Positions 15,570 to 24,475 of a DNA stretch of 64,000 nucleotides are shown piece by piece; position 1 is the stretch's first letter, and every line of letters starts with the position of its first letter. The stretch comes from Streptomyces sp. BV286. GTDB taxonomy: Bacteria; Actinomycetota; Actinomycetes; Streptomycetales; Streptomycetaceae. The translations under genes and the position numbers were made by a program. The stretch lies in contig NZ_JAHRIB010000177.1 in NCBI RefSeq assembly GCF_019090165.1, positions 170,997 to 234,996 of the forward strand. The letters run 5' to 3'. The notes under the pieces are model-generated. The model ran no database searches. It was given only the letters and a program-made list of their open reading frames with translations, and was not told the DNA's origin.

Positions 15570-17939
15570 ATGAGATGGACCGGACGCCCGTGCCTGCGTA
15601 CGGCGACGGCGGTGACCGTCGCCGCCCTGCTCGGGCTGGGCGGCGCGCTCGGCGCTCCCGCCGTTCTGGCATCCGAGCCGGGCGGGGACCGGCTCACCGA
15701 TCTGGTCAACCCGTTCATCGGCTCCGAGCGGGAGGGCAACACCTTCCCGGGCGCCGCCGTGCCGTTCGGCATGGTGCAGTTCTCCCCGGACACGGGCCAC
15801 AACACCGGCTACGACTACTCCGACGACCGCGTCCGGGGCTTCTCCCTCGTCCATCTCTCCGGCGTCGGCTGCCGCCTCGGCGGCGACCTGCCCGTCCTGC
15901 CCACGACGGGCGAGGTCACGCTGACCGACCACGCGAAGTACGCCGCCCGGTTCGACCACGCCACCGAGAAGGCGAGCCCCGGCTACTACCGGGTCGGCCT
16001 GCGGAGCGGCACCGGCGGCGACGCGTCCGTCATCGACGCGGAGCTGACCGCGACCGGCCGCACCGGTGTGCAGCGCTACACCTTCCCGGCCACCGACAAG
16101 GCGAACGTCCTGCTGAACGCGGGGCAGGCGCTGCACCGGACGGTCTCCACGAAGGTGGAGATCCTGGACGACCGCACCGTACGCACCGCGATCACCGGTA
16201 GCGGCTTCTGCCAGGCCACCAGGCCGTACACCGTCTACACGCTCACCCGTTTCGACCGGCCGTTCACGACGTCCGGCACCTGGCGGGGCGACACCGTCAC
16301 CGCGGGCTCCACCCGCTCGGCGGGCCCGGGGCGCGGTGGCGCCTACGTCCGCTTCGACACCACGAAGGACCGCACGGTCGAGGCGACCACCGCCCTGTCG
16401 TACGTCGACGCGCGCGGCGCCGCCGTCAACCTCCGGTCCGAGGGCGGCCGTTCCTTCGACGGCGTCCGGGACGGGGCCCGGCGGGCGTGGGAGGACCGGC
16501 TCGACGACGTACGGGTACAGGGCGGCGACCCCACGCTCCGCCGCACCTTCTACTCCTCGCTCTACCGTTCCTTCCTCGCCCCCAACCTCGGCAACGACGC
16601 CGACGGCCGCTACACGGGATGGGACCGCAAGGTCCACCGCGCGAAGGGCTTCACCTACTACCAGAACTGGTCGCTCTGGGACACCTACCGCACCCAGGCG
16701 CAGCTCCTCGCCCTCCTCGCGCCGCGCGAGTCGCGTGACATGGCCCTTTCCGTCCTCACGGTCGGGGAGGAGGGCGGCTGGCTGCCCAAGTGGGGCTACG
16801 GGACGGTCGAGACGAACATCATGACCGGCGACCCGGTCACCCCGTTCCTCACCAACGCGTACCAGCAGGGACTGCTGGAGGGGCACGAGGAGCGGGCCTA
16901 CCGCGCGCTCAGGAGGAACGCCGACGGCGTGCCGCCCGCCGACTCGCCCGCGGTGGGACGCGAGGCGAACGCGGAGTACGTCGCCGGCGGCTTCGTCCCC
17001 ACGATCAAGGGACGCCCGCACGCCAAGCCCGGCGACTCCGACTACGACCACGGGGCGTCGGCGACGCTGGAGTACGCCCTGTCCGACGCGATGCTCGCCC
17101 AGATGGCGAGGGACCTCGGCCATGAGGCCGACGCCGCGCGGTACGCCGCCCGCGCGCAGAACTACCGCCGGGTCTTCGACCCCTCGACCGGCTTCTTCCG
17201 GGCGCGGGACGCCTCGGGCGCCTTCACCGGTGTGGCCGACCCGGCCAGGAGCACGGGATTCCACGAGGGCACGTCCTGGCAGTACCAGTGGCTCGTTCCG
17301 CAGGACCTGCCCGGGATGATCGGCCTGATCGGCGGCCGGAAGGCGGCGAACGACCGGCTCGACGCGTTCTTCGCGTACGAGCGGCTCCTGAAGGACCCCG
17401 GGCGCACCGCCCGCGAGGTATGGGTCAACGGGCCGTACGCCTACTACAACGCGGCCACCTACAACCCGCAGAACGAACCCGACCTCATCGCCCCGTACAC
17501 GTATCTCTCGACCGGGCAGCCGTGGAAGACCACCGACGTGGTGCACGCCGCGCTGACGCTCTTCACCGACACGCCCACGGGCATGACGGGCAACGACGAC
17601 CTGGGGACCATGTCGGCCTGGCACGTCCTGTCGTCGATCGGGATCTTCCCGGTGCAGCCCGGATCCGACACCTGGGGCCTGTCCACGCCCGTCTTCGAAC
17701 GGACCGACCTCGTGCTCGACCGCCGCTTCCACCCGCTGGGCAGGCTGACCGTGACGGCTCCCGGCACCTCGGACACCGCCCGCTATATCCGGTCGGTGCG
17801 CGGCGACGGCGCCGCCCTCGACCGGACGTACCTGACGACCGGTGCGCTTCGGGGCATCCGGGAGCTGGCCTTCACGGTGGGTGCGGAGCCGTCCGGCTGG
17901 GGCACGGCCGCGGACGCGGCGCCACCGGCCCTGAAGTGA
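15570..17939 (+). CDS. Secreted GH92 alpha-1,2-mannosidase-type enzyme
   Basis: This 789-residue glycoside hydrolase family 92 protein probably removes alpha-1,2 (or other) mannose from high-mannose N-glycans and mannans outside the cell. A Sec signal (residues 1-~34, TVAALLGLGGALGAPAVLA) precedes the beta-sandwich domain with VNPFIGSEREGNTFPGA and PFGMVQFSPDT. The (alpha/alpha)6 part carries NWSLWDTYRTQ, WLPKWGYGTVETNIMTGDP and the late GNDDLGTMSAWHVLSSIG block. The ATG at 15570 is chosen because GGAGGA lies 8 bp upstream and the signal peptide starts there. The gene ends at a good terminator. It fits the glycan island 10 kb downstream. Confidence 0.93.
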   Translation: MRWTGRPCLRTATAVTVAALLGLGGALGAPAVLASEPGGDRLTDLVNPFIGSEREGNTFPGAAVPFGMVQFSPDTGHNTGYDYSDDRVRGFSLVHLSGVGCRLGGDLPVLPTTGEVTLTDHAKYAARFDHATEKASPGYYRVGLRSGTGGDASVIDAELTATGRTGVQRYTFPATDKANVLLNAGQALHRTVSTKVEILDDRTVRTAITGSGFCQATRPYTVYTLTRFDRPFTTSGTWRGDTVTAGSTRSAGPGRGGAYVRFDTTKDRTVEATTALSYVDARGAAVNLRSEGGRSFDGVRDGARRAWEDRLDDVRVQGGDPTLRRTFYSSLYRSFLAPNLGNDADGRYTGWDRKVHRAKGFTYYQNWSLWDTYRTQAQLLALLAPRESRDMALSVLTVGEEGGWLPKWGYGTVETNIMTGDPVTPFLTNAYQQGLLEGHEERAYRALRRNADGVPPADSPAVGREANAEYVAGGFVPTIKGRPHAKPGDSDYDHGASATLEYALSDAMLAQMARDLGHEADAARYAARAQNYRRVFDPSTGFFRARDASGAFTGVADPARSTGFHEGTSWQYQWLVPQDLPGMIGLIGGRKAANDRLDAFFAYERLLKDPGRTAREVWVNGPYAYYNAATYNPQNEPDLIAPYTYLSTGQPWKTTDVVHAALTLFTDTPTGMTGNDDLGTMSAWHVLSSIGIFPVQPGSDTWGLSTPVFERTDLVLDRRFHPLGRLTVTAPGTSDTARYIRSVRGDGAALDRTYLTTGALRGIRELAFTVGAEPSGWGTAADAAPPALK

Positions 17940-18010
17940 GCTGACGGGGGACGGGCGACACCCGCTCCGGCGTGATGTCGCCCACTCCGAAAAGCCTCGT
18001 AGGCCACACG

Positions 18011-18040
18011 AGTCCCGCTCCTCCCACAAGGAGCGGGACT
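18011..18040 (+). terminator. Rho-independent terminator after the GH92 gene
   Basis: A perfect 11 bp stem (18011-18021 with 18030-18040, AGTCCCGCTCC and its complement) has an 8 nt loop and is followed by the T-rich run TAATCTGTTGTT. It is the best classical terminator in the window. Confidence 0.9.
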
Positions 18041-18141
18041 TAATCTGTTGTTAACTGTGGGTAACTAGATCGTACTTGACCGTAATCGCCTGCCCGGGAT
18101 TGACTGCTGACTCACCCGCCGCCGACGCGAGAGCCAAATCC

Positions 18142-19503
18142 TTGACCTCTGACCTTCTCGCACCTCTCGACCTGGCGTTCTGGAACATCGAGTCCCCCGA
18201 GCACCCCATGCACCTCGGGGCACTCGGGATCTTCACGGCCACCTCGCCCGCCGCCGCCCGGCACGCGGCCGATCTGCTCGCGGCCCGCGCGGCCGGTGTA
18301 CCGGGCCTGCGCATGCGGATCCGCGACATCTGGCGGCCGCTGGACCTCCGCCGGTCACCGGCCTTCGGCCTGCTCGGGCCGCTCGCCTTCGGCGGCGCCG
18401 CCCGGGAGGCGGCCCCGGACTTCGAGCCGCTCGACCACGTCCGTCTGCACGCCCCCGCCGCGGACTTCCACGCCGCCGCCGGCGCGATCATGCAGCGGCC
18501 CCTGGAGCGGGACAGGCCCCCGTGGGAGGCACACGTCGTGCCCGGCACGGAGGGAACCTCCTTCGCCGTGCTCTTCAAGTTCCACCACGCCCTTGCGGAC
18601 GGACTGCGGGCCCTGACGCTCGCGGCCGCGATCCTCGACCCCGTGGAGATGCCGGCACCCCGTCCGCGTCCCGAGGAACCCGCCCGGGGCCTGCTCCCCG
18701 ACCTGACGAAGCTCCCGGAGCTCGTCCGCGGCACACTCTCCGACGTCGGCCGGGCGCTCGACATCGGCACGTCCGTCGCCCGCGCCACCCTGGGCGTACG
18801 GTCCTCCCCGGCCCTGGTCTCGGAGCCCACCGGCACCCGCAGCGTCGCGGGCGTCGCCGTGGAACTCGACGAGATCCACATGATCCGCAAGAGCGTGGGC
18901 GGCACCGTCAACGACGTCCTCATCGCCGTCGTCGCGGGCGCCCTGCGCCGCTGGCTGGACGAGCGCGGCGACGGCAGCGAAGGGGTGGCACCCCGGGCCC
19001 TGATCCCCGTCTCGCGACGCCGCCCGCGCACCGCCCACCCGCAGGGCAACCGGCTCTCCGGATACCTGATACGGCTTCCCGTCGACGATCCGGACCCGCT
19101 GGCACGCCTCACCGCCGTGCGCACGGCCATGAACCGCAACAAGGACGCGGGACCCAATCGGGGCGCGGGCGCCGTCGCCCTGCTCGCCGACCACGTCCCG
19201 GCGCTCGGCCACCGGCTCGGCGGGCCCGTCGTGGGCCAGGCGGCCAGGCTGCTCTTCGACATCCTGGTCACCAGCGTGCCGCTGCCCGGCATCGGCATGA
19301 AGCTCGGCGGCTGCCCGCTGACCGAGGTGTACCCGCTCGCCCCGCTGGCCCGGGGCCAGGCCCTCGCGGTTGCGGTGTCGACGTTCCGCGGACGGGTCCA
19401 CTACGGGCTCGTCGCCGACGCGAAGGCCGTCCCGGACCTCGACCTGCTGGCCGGGGCGCTGACCGCCGAGGTGGCGGAACTGGGCGCCGCCTGCGTGTCC
19501 TGA
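18142..19503 (+). CDS. Wax ester synthase / diacylglycerol acyltransferase (WS/DGAT)
   Basis: This acyltransferase transfers acyl-CoA chains to diacylglycerol or alcohols, giving the storage lipids known from actinomycetes. The active-site motif HHALADG lies at residues 148-154, and the PLERDRPPWEAHV and GTVNDVLIAVVAGALRRWL segments with VTSVPLPG near the end match the family. The TTG at 18142 (reading LTSDLLAPLDLAFW) is preferred, as homologs begin at this point, giving 453 residues. A TTG at 18076 would add 22 poorly conserved residues. Spacing from the GH92 terminator suggests its own promoter. The acyl acceptor is inferred, not visible. Confidence 0.9.
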   Translation: MTSDLLAPLDLAFWNIESPEHPMHLGALGIFTATSPAAARHAADLLAARAAGVPGLRMRIRDIWRPLDLRRSPAFGLLGPLAFGGAAREAAPDFEPLDHVRLHAPAADFHAAAGAIMQRPLERDRPPWEAHVVPGTEGTSFAVLFKFHHALADGLRALTLAAAILDPVEMPAPRPRPEEPARGLLPDLTKLPELVRGTLSDVGRALDIGTSVARATLGVRSSPALVSEPTGTRSVAGVAVELDEIHMIRKSVGGTVNDVLIAVVAGALRRWLDERGDGSEGVAPRALIPVSRRRPRTAHPQGNRLSGYLIRLPVDDPDPLARLTAVRTAMNRNKDAGPNRGAGAVALLADHVPALGHRLGGPVVGQAARLLFDILVTSVPLPGIGMKLGGCPLTEVYPLAPLARGQALAVAVSTFRGRVHYGLVADAKAVPDLDLLAGALTAEVAELGAACVS

Positions 19504-19661
19504 ACCCTTCCCCGCGGGCCCGGCGGACCGCCCCGCCGGGCCCGCGGGAGACCGGTGATCATCGCGGGTTTGGTGCCTTTGCCCCGCACTCCGTAAAATT
19601 CCGCCTTCGAAAGCGAGCGCGGTTCGAGCGCGGCGCACAGACCCGAGGAACGGCAACGGCG

Positions 19662-21158
19662 ATGACGGTGACACAGGACAGCCAGGCGGCCCCCGCCGTG
19701 GACACGGCAGAGGCTCCGGACGGCTCGTACGGTCCCGGTATCGACCCCGAGCGGCTGGCCGTGTGCCTCGGTGTGCTCGACGAACTCGAGAAGATCGACG
19801 TCGACCACCCCGACGCCGTGGCCGTCCGCCGCGCCACCGCGGGCATCTACCGCTCGGTCAAGCAGCGCCGTCGCCAGGAGCGCAGGGCCGCAAAGACCGC
19901 CCACGACAAGGCGGTCACCGAGGCCACGGCCACCGGCTCCGCCCAGCGCATCGACGACGAGACCGAGGGCGTCCTGCCGTCGTCGGTGACCGAGGCCGGC
20001 GAGATCGCGGGGATACTCCAGCGCCCCCGCTCCTGCTACACCTGCAAGACCCGCTACGTCGAGGTCGACTTCTTCTACCACCAGCTCTGCCAGAAGTGCG
20101 CCGCCGAGAACCGGGCCCGCCGTGACGCCCGCACCGACCTCACCGGCAAGCGCGCCCTGCTCACCGGCGGCCGCGCCAAGATCGGCATGTACATCGCCCT
20201 CAGGCTGCTGCGGGACGGCGCGCACACCACCATCACCACGCGCTTCCCGAACGACGCCATCCGCCGCTTCAAGGCCATGCCCGACAGCGACGAGTGGATC
20301 GGCCGGCTGAAGATCGTCGGCATCGACCTGCGCGACCCGGCCCAGGTCGTCGCGCTCGCCGACTCGGTCGCCGCCGAGGGCCCGCTCGACATCCTGATCA
20401 ACAACGCCGCGCAGACCGTACGCCGCTCCCCGGGCGCCTACAGCGAGCTGCTCGCCGCCGAATCCGGTCCGCTGCCCACCGGTGAGCTGCCGCCCGCCGA
20501 GGTCATCGGCACCTTCGGCTCCGGCGCCGTCTCCGCGCTGCCGGTCGCGGGCAGCGGCGCGCTGACCGCACAGGACGTCACCGGTCTCGCGCTCGTGTCC
20601 GGTTCCGCCTCCCTGGAGCGGATCGCCGCCGGCACCGCCATCGACGCGGGCGGCCTCGTGCCCGACCTGCACGACACCAACAGCTGGATCCAGGCCGTCG
20701 AGGAGGTCACGCCCATCGAGCTCCTGGAGGTCCAGCTCTGCAACTCCACCGCGCCGTTCATCCTCATCAGCAGGCTGCGCGGGGCGATGGCCGCCGCCGA
20801 CGCCGACCGCAGGTACATCGTGAACGTCTCCGCCATGGAGGGCGTCTTCAACCGCGGCTACAAGGGCGCGGGCCACCCGCACACCAACATGGCCAAGGCC
20901 GCGCTCAACATGCTCACGCGCACCAGCGCCCAGGAGATGTTCGAGAAGGACCGCATCCTGATGACCGCCGTCGACACCGGCTGGATCACCGACGAGCGGC
21001 CCCACCCGGACAAGATGCGGCTGGCCGACGCGGGCTTCCACGCGCCGCTCGACCTCATCGACGGGGCGGCCCGCGTGTACGACCCGATCGTGCGCGGTCA
21101 GCAGGGCGAGGACCTGTACGGGGTGTTCCTGAAGGACTACGCGCCCGGCAAGTGGTAG
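19662..21158 (+). CDS. SDR-family protein with N-terminal zinc knuckle and no catalytic Tyr
   Basis: This 498-residue protein has three parts. Residues 1-~115 are charged and helical. Residues 125-146 carry a CxxC-x14-CxxC zinc knuckle (C125, C128, C143, C146). A Rossmann SDR domain runs from ~160 to the end, with LLTGGRAKIGMYIALRLL and ILINNAAQTV. The usual YxxxK site reads TNMAK just before AALNMLTR, so the catalytic Tyr is replaced by Thr, although NVSAMEG keeps the Ser region. A long Gly/Ala/Leu insertion lies at ~270-330. The ATG at 19662 follows GAGGAA at 12 bp. It may be a non-catalytic NAD(P)-binding regulator or use a different chemistry. No substrate can be named. Confidence 0.85.
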   Translation: MTVTQDSQAAPAVDTAEAPDGSYGPGIDPERLAVCLGVLDELEKIDVDHPDAVAVRRATAGIYRSVKQRRRQERRAAKTAHDKAVTEATATGSAQRIDDETEGVLPSSVTEAGEIAGILQRPRSCYTCKTRYVEVDFFYHQLCQKCAAENRARRDARTDLTGKRALLTGGRAKIGMYIALRLLRDGAHTTITTRFPNDAIRRFKAMPDSDEWIGRLKIVGIDLRDPAQVVALADSVAAEGPLDILINNAAQTVRRSPGAYSELLAAESGPLPTGELPPAEVIGTFGSGAVSALPVAGSGALTAQDVTGLALVSGSASLERIAAGTAIDAGGLVPDLHDTNSWIQAVEEVTPIELLEVQLCNSTAPFILISRLRGAMAAADADRRYIVNVSAMEGVFNRGYKGAGHPHTNMAKAALNMLTRTSAQEMFEKDRILMTAVDTGWITDERPHPDKMRLADAGFHAPLDLIDGAARVYDPIVRGQQGEDLYGVFLKDYAPGKW

Positions 21159-21197
21159 CCGCCGCGCGGGGCCGGGCGTACTGACGTCGCACGAAAG

Positions 21198-21238
21198 GTG
21201 CGGGCCGGTGAGGGCTGGGCGCTCAGCCCCCGCGCCCC
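21198..21238 (-). repeat. Dispersed intergenic repeat, copy 1
   Basis: This 41 nt copy of the intergenic repeat family lies between two convergent SDR genes. Its distal half matches copy 3b (CTCACCGGCCCGCA) closely. It contains a small stem GGGCTG/CAGCCC (21212-21217 with 21224-21229) that may help end transcription. Confidence 0.7.
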
Positions 21239-21275
21239 TTGCGAGCGTGGGCCGGTGTCCAGTCGCGCGTGCCGT

Positions 21276-22031
21276 TCAGGGGCGGTGCGCCGCGCGCACC
21301 CTGGTGCCGCCGTCCACCAGCAGGTCCGTCCCCGTGACCCACTCCGCCGCGTCCGAGGCCAGCCAGACGACGGCCCGGGCGATGTCCGCGGGTTCACCGA
21401 TGCGGCCCATCGGGAGCCCGGCCGCGATGTCGTCCTCGGCCGGCTCCCAGACGAAGCGCGCCATCTCGGTGCGTACGAGGCCGGGGGAGACGGAGTTGAC
21501 CCGCACCCCGGGGGCGAGCTCGCCCGCGAGCTGCTGGGTGAGATGGATGAGGGCCGCCTTGCTCGTGCCGTAGGCGCCCAGGTTCGGCCCGACGTGCGCC
21601 GCGCCCTCGGTGCAGATGTTGACGACCGAGCCGCCGTGCTCACCCATCCAGGCCCGCCACGCGTGCTGCACCAGCCGCAGCGGCGCCTCCACGTTGATCG
21701 CGAACGCCTTCCCCCACCCGTCCGGGTCGGCGTCCATGAGGGGGCCGTAGGGCTGGTTGGTCGCCGCGTTGTTCACCAGCACGTCGATCCGGCCGTACTC
21801 GTCCATCGCCAGCGCGGTCAGCTCCCGCAGATGCGCCGGATCGGCGACGGTGCCGGCGAGGCCCACGCCGCCGAGCCGGGCGGCGGCGCCGTGCACTCCG
21901 TCTGCGTCCCGCCCCGTGACGCAGACCCGCGCCCCCGCCGCCACGAGCCCCTCGGCGACGGCCAGCCCGATCCCTCGCGAGGCCCCGGTGACGATGGCGA
22001 CCCTGCCCTCCAGCGCGTGCGGCGACATCAT
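21276..22031 (-). CDS. Short-chain dehydrogenase/reductase
   Basis: This classical SDR of 251 residues has the cofactor loop VTGASRGIGLAVAEGL, the strand motif VLVNNAATNQ and the catalytic site YGTSK, preceded by NICTEGAA for the Ser. An NADP preference is suggested by CVTGRDADG after strand two. Homologs act on many alcohols and 3-oxoacyl compounds, so the substrate is open. The ATG at 22031 or 22028 starts the protein. A 13 bp perfect palindrome TGACGG-A-CCGTCA lies 16-28 bp upstream, suggesting TetR-type repression. The gene is convergent with the zinc-knuckle SDR. Confidence 0.9.
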   Translation of the reverse strand: MMSPHALEGRVAIVTGASRGIGLAVAEGLVAAGARVCVTGRDADGVHGAAARLGGVGLAGTVADPAHLRELTALAMDEYGRIDVLVNNAATNQPYGPLMDADPDGWGKAFAINVEAPLRLVQHAWRAWMGEHGGSVVNICTEGAAHVGPNLGAYGTSKAALIHLTQQLAGELAPGVRVNSVSPGLVRTEMARFVWEPAEDDIAAGLPMGRIGEPADIARAVVWLASDAAEWVTGTDLLVDGGTRVRAAHRP

Positions 22032-22046
22032 CCGCGTACCGTCTCA

Positions 22047-22059
22047 TGACGGACCGTCA
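22047..22059. promoter_or_regulatory. Palindromic TetR-like operator upstream of the SDR gene
   Basis: TGACGGACCGTCA is a perfect 6+1+6 palindrome, overlapped on its left by CCGTC-TCAT-GACGG (22039-22052). It sits within the promoter region of the minus-strand SDR. TGACGG/CCGTCA palindromes are typical of TetR-family sites; the regulator is not in the window. Confidence 0.5.
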
Positions 22060-22140
22060 GCCGACAGGCCCCGTCCGGCAGGGCTTTGCCGCTGCCAGGA
22101 GTGACGCCGCCAGGCGTGCCGCTGTCCGGCAGGAGAGCGG

Positions 22141-22611
22141 TCAGTCGACGGCGCCCAGCCGCGCGTGCCGGGCCGACACGAGCTCCAGCACCGTGCGCCA
22201 GTCCTCCAGCACCCCCGCGTCCAGACCCGCGGTCCGGGCTGCTTCGTCGGCCTGCCGCAGTATCAGCACGTCCTCCAGGTCCGGCTCGTCCAGCACGGCG
22301 TGACGCACCCCGGCATCCCCGTGGAGACGTACGAGAAGGGCGACGCGCTCGCCGAGCAACGGCCGGACCGCGTCGGCCGCGTGGTCGGCGTGGACCGCGA
22401 CGCCACCCGGCCGCAGCAACTGCCCGACGACGTGCACCAGACCCGCCACCTGGAGTTCCTTGTCGGCGGGGCGGCCCCGGCGCAGCAGCGCGGCGGTTTG
22501 CAGGGCGTGCTCGTGCAGATCCACCGGGGCGCCTCCGAGGCAGGCGGTGCCCCGGGTCCCTCGGCAGGCGTGCAGCAGATCCATCAGTTCCTCGACACTG
22601 CGCAGCTCCAT
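22141..22611 (-). CDS. Degenerate HD-domain-like protein
   Basis: This 156-residue protein resembles small HD-domain phosphohydrolase or oxygenase proteins (PhnZ/TmpB-like), with VDLHEHALQTAALLR and a later VHADHAADA. At the place of the hallmark HD pair it reads GLVHVVGQLL, so the Asp is Val and the metal site is probably altered or lost. The ATG at 22611 is supported by GGGAGGA 9 bp upstream. It lies downstream of the MBL hydrolase on the same strand but behind a hairpin, so it is likely transcribed separately or at a lower level. The function is unknown. Confidence 0.7.
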   Translation of the reverse strand: MELRSVEELMDLLHACRGTRGTACLGGAPVDLHEHALQTAALLRRGRPADKELQVAGLVHVVGQLLRPGGVAVHADHAADAVRPLLGERVALLVRLHGDAGVRHAVLDEPDLEDVLILRQADEAARTAGLDAGVLEDWRTVLELVSARHARLGAVD

Positions 22612-22718
22612 GCGCCAGTCCTCCCTGCGGGCGAGAAAGGCCGTTGTCTCGCGCCAGCAGACCATGGCCGGCTTTCGGCCGGGCCAACGGGAACTGAACT
22701 GCGCACCGTGCGAAGGTC

Positions 22719-22747
22719 CCGCCCCGGGGCCGTGGCTCCCGGGGCGG
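22719..22747 (-). terminator. Hairpin downstream of the MBL hydrolase gene
   Basis: CCGCCCCGGG (22719-22728) and CCCGGGGCGG (22738-22747) form a perfect 10 bp stem with a 9 nt loop, starting 10 bp after the minus-strand stop. Confidence 0.65.
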
Positions 22748-22757
22748 ACAGCCCCTC

Positions 22758-23387
22758 TCAGTGCCCCCGGTCGATCCACTCCTGGAGGTGCGGGGCCTCG
22801 GCGCCGACCGTCGTCGAGTCGCCGTGCCCGGTCCGCACCACCGTCTCGGCGGGCAGGTCGAGCAGCCGGGTCCGGATCGACTCGACGATCGTCGGGAAGT
22901 GGGAGAACGACCGGCCCGTCGCGCCCGGTCCGCCCTGGAAGAGGGTGTCGCCGGTGAAGACGGCACCCAGCTCCGGGGCGTACAGACACACGGCGCCCGG
23001 CGCGTGGCCGGGGGTGTGCAGGACGGTCAGCTCCACGCCCGCCACGGAGAGCCGCTCGCCGTCGGACAGTTCGCCGTCCGGCAGCCGGTCCGGGTGCGTC
23101 TGCTTCCAGAGCGGCAGGTCGTCCGGGTGCAGCAGGACCGGTGCGCCGGTGCGCGCCGCCAGCGCCGGGGCCGCGTCGATGTGGTCGTTGTGCGCGTGCG
23201 TGCACACGATGGCGCGCAGGGTGCGGTCGCCCAGGGCCTCGGCGATGGCGTCGGCGTCGTGCGCCGCGTCGATGACGACGGCCTCGGTGTCGTCGCCCAC
23301 GATCCACACGTTGTTGTCGACGTCCCAGGTGCCGCCGTCCAGGCTGAAGGTGCCCGAGGTGACCAGGTGCTCGATGCGGGCGGCCAT
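22758..23387 (-). CDS. MBL-fold hydrolase coupled to the mycothiol dehydrogenase
   Basis: This 209-residue metallo-beta-lactamase-fold hydrolase is glyoxalase II-like. Metal ligands are visible in THAHNDHID (HxHxDH), HTPGHAPGAV, FTGDTLF and the late GHGD. Its ATG overlaps the stop of the upstream S-(hydroxymethyl)mycothiol dehydrogenase gene by one base (TGATG), so translation is coupled. This pairing is common in actinobacteria and suggests that it hydrolyses the S-formylmycothiol or a related thioester made by the dehydrogenase. That role is an inference from context. A hairpin follows the gene. Confidence 0.88.
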   Translation of the reverse strand: MAARIEHLVTSGTFSLDGGTWDVDNNVWIVGDDTEAVVIDAAHDADAIAEALGDRTLRAIVCTHAHNDHIDAAPALAARTGAPVLLHPDDLPLWKQTHPDRLPDGELSDGERLSVAGVELTVLHTPGHAPGAVCLYAPELGAVFTGDTLFQGGPGATGRSFSHFPTIVESIRTRLLDLPAETVVRTGHGDSTTVGAEAPHLQEWIDRGH

Positions 23388-24475
23388 CAGAGCTCCACCA
23401 CCGAGCGCAGCACGTCGCCCTCGTGCATGCGGTCGAAGGCCTGCTCCACCGCGTCGAGTGCGATGGTCTCCGTCACGAACGCCGACAGGTCCAGGCGGCC
23501 CTGCTGGTGGAGGTCGACCAGCATGGGGAAGTCGCGCGAGGGCAGGCAGTCGCCGTACCACGAGGACTTGAGGCTGCCGCCGCGGCCGAAGACGTCCAGC
23601 AGGGGCAGTTCGAGCTTCATCTCCGGTGTGGGGACACCGACCAGGACCACCGTGCCCGCGAGGTCACGGGCGTAGAACGCCTGCTTGTACGTCTCGGGCC
23701 GGCCGACCGCCTCGATGACGACGTCGGCTCCGAAGCCGCCGGTCAGCTCGCGGATCGCCTCGACGGGGTCCGTCTCCTTGGAGTTGACCGTGTGGGTGGC
23801 GCCCATCGTGCGGGCCTTCTCGAGCTTGCGGTCGTCGATGTCGACAGCAATGATCCTCGCGGCCCCGGCGAGGTTCGCACCGGCGATCGCGGCGTCGCCC
23901 ACGCCCCCGCAGCCGATGACGGCCACCGAGTCGCCGCGGCCCACCCCGCCGGTGTTGATGGCCGCCCCGATGCCGGCCATCACGCCGCAGCCGAGGAGGC
24001 CCGCGACCGCCGGGGACACGGACGGGTCGACCTTGGTGCACTGGCCGGCCGCGACCAGGGTCTTCTCGGCGAAGGCGCCGATGCCCAGGGCGGGGGAGAG
24101 CTCGGTGCCGTCCTCCAGGGTCATCTTCTGCTTGGCGTTGTGCGTGTCGAAGCAGTACCAGGGGCGCCCGCGCAGACAGGCCCGGCACTGGCCGCACACC
24201 GCTCGCCAGTTGAGGATCACGAAGTCGCCGGGGGCCACGTCGGTGACGCCCTCGCCGACCGCCTCGACGACGCCCGCCGCCTCGTGGCCGAGCAGGAAGG
24301 GGTAGTCGTCGCTGATGCCGCCCTGCTTGTAGTGCAGGTCGGTGTGGCAGACACCGCAGGCCTGCACCTTCACCACGGCCTCGCCGGGACCCGGGTCCGG
24401 AATGAGAATCGTCCGGATCTGCACCGGTTCGTTCTTCCCGGGGGCGATGACACCGCGTACCTGCTGGGCGGCCAT
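23387..24475 (-). CDS. mscR: S-(hydroxymethyl)mycothiol dehydrogenase
   Basis: This zinc alcohol dehydrogenase of 362 residues oxidises the adduct of formaldehyde and mycothiol, giving detoxification of formaldehyde (and, in homologs, of S-nitrosomycothiol). Catalytic zinc ligands are in QACGVCHTDLHY, GHEAAG and the later LLGCGVMAG. Structural zinc cysteines are in VCGQCRACLRGRPWYC. The Rossmann motif is VIGCGGVGDAAIAGA, followed by IIAVDIDDRKLEKA with the Asp that selects NAD. GAAGGAG precedes the ATG at 24475. It forms a tight operon with the MBL hydrolase and marks the organism as a mycothiol producer. Confidence 0.94.
   Translation of the reverse strand: MAAQQVRGVIAPGKNEPVQIRTILIPDPGPGEAVVKVQACGVCHTDLHYKQGGISDDYPFLLGHEAAGVVEAVGEGVTDVAPGDFVILNWRAVCGQCRACLRGRPWYCFDTHNAKQKMTLEDGTELSPALGIGAFAEKTLVAAGQCTKVDPSVSPAVAGLLGCGVMAGIGAAINTGGVGRGDSVAVIGCGGVGDAAIAGANLAGAARIIAVDIDDRKLEKARTMGATHTVNSKETDPVEAIRELTGGFGADVVIEAVGRPETYKQAFYARDLAGTVVLVGVPTPEMKLELPLLDVFGRGGSLKSSWYGDCLPSRDFPMLVDLHQQGRLDLSAFVTETIALDAVEQAFDRMHEGDVLRSVVEL

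Noticed and set aside
14192..15805. Long minus-strand frame across glgC
   Set aside because: Composition (Arg/His/Gly-rich) and perfect overlap with a conserved plus-strand enzyme mark it as an antisense shadow.
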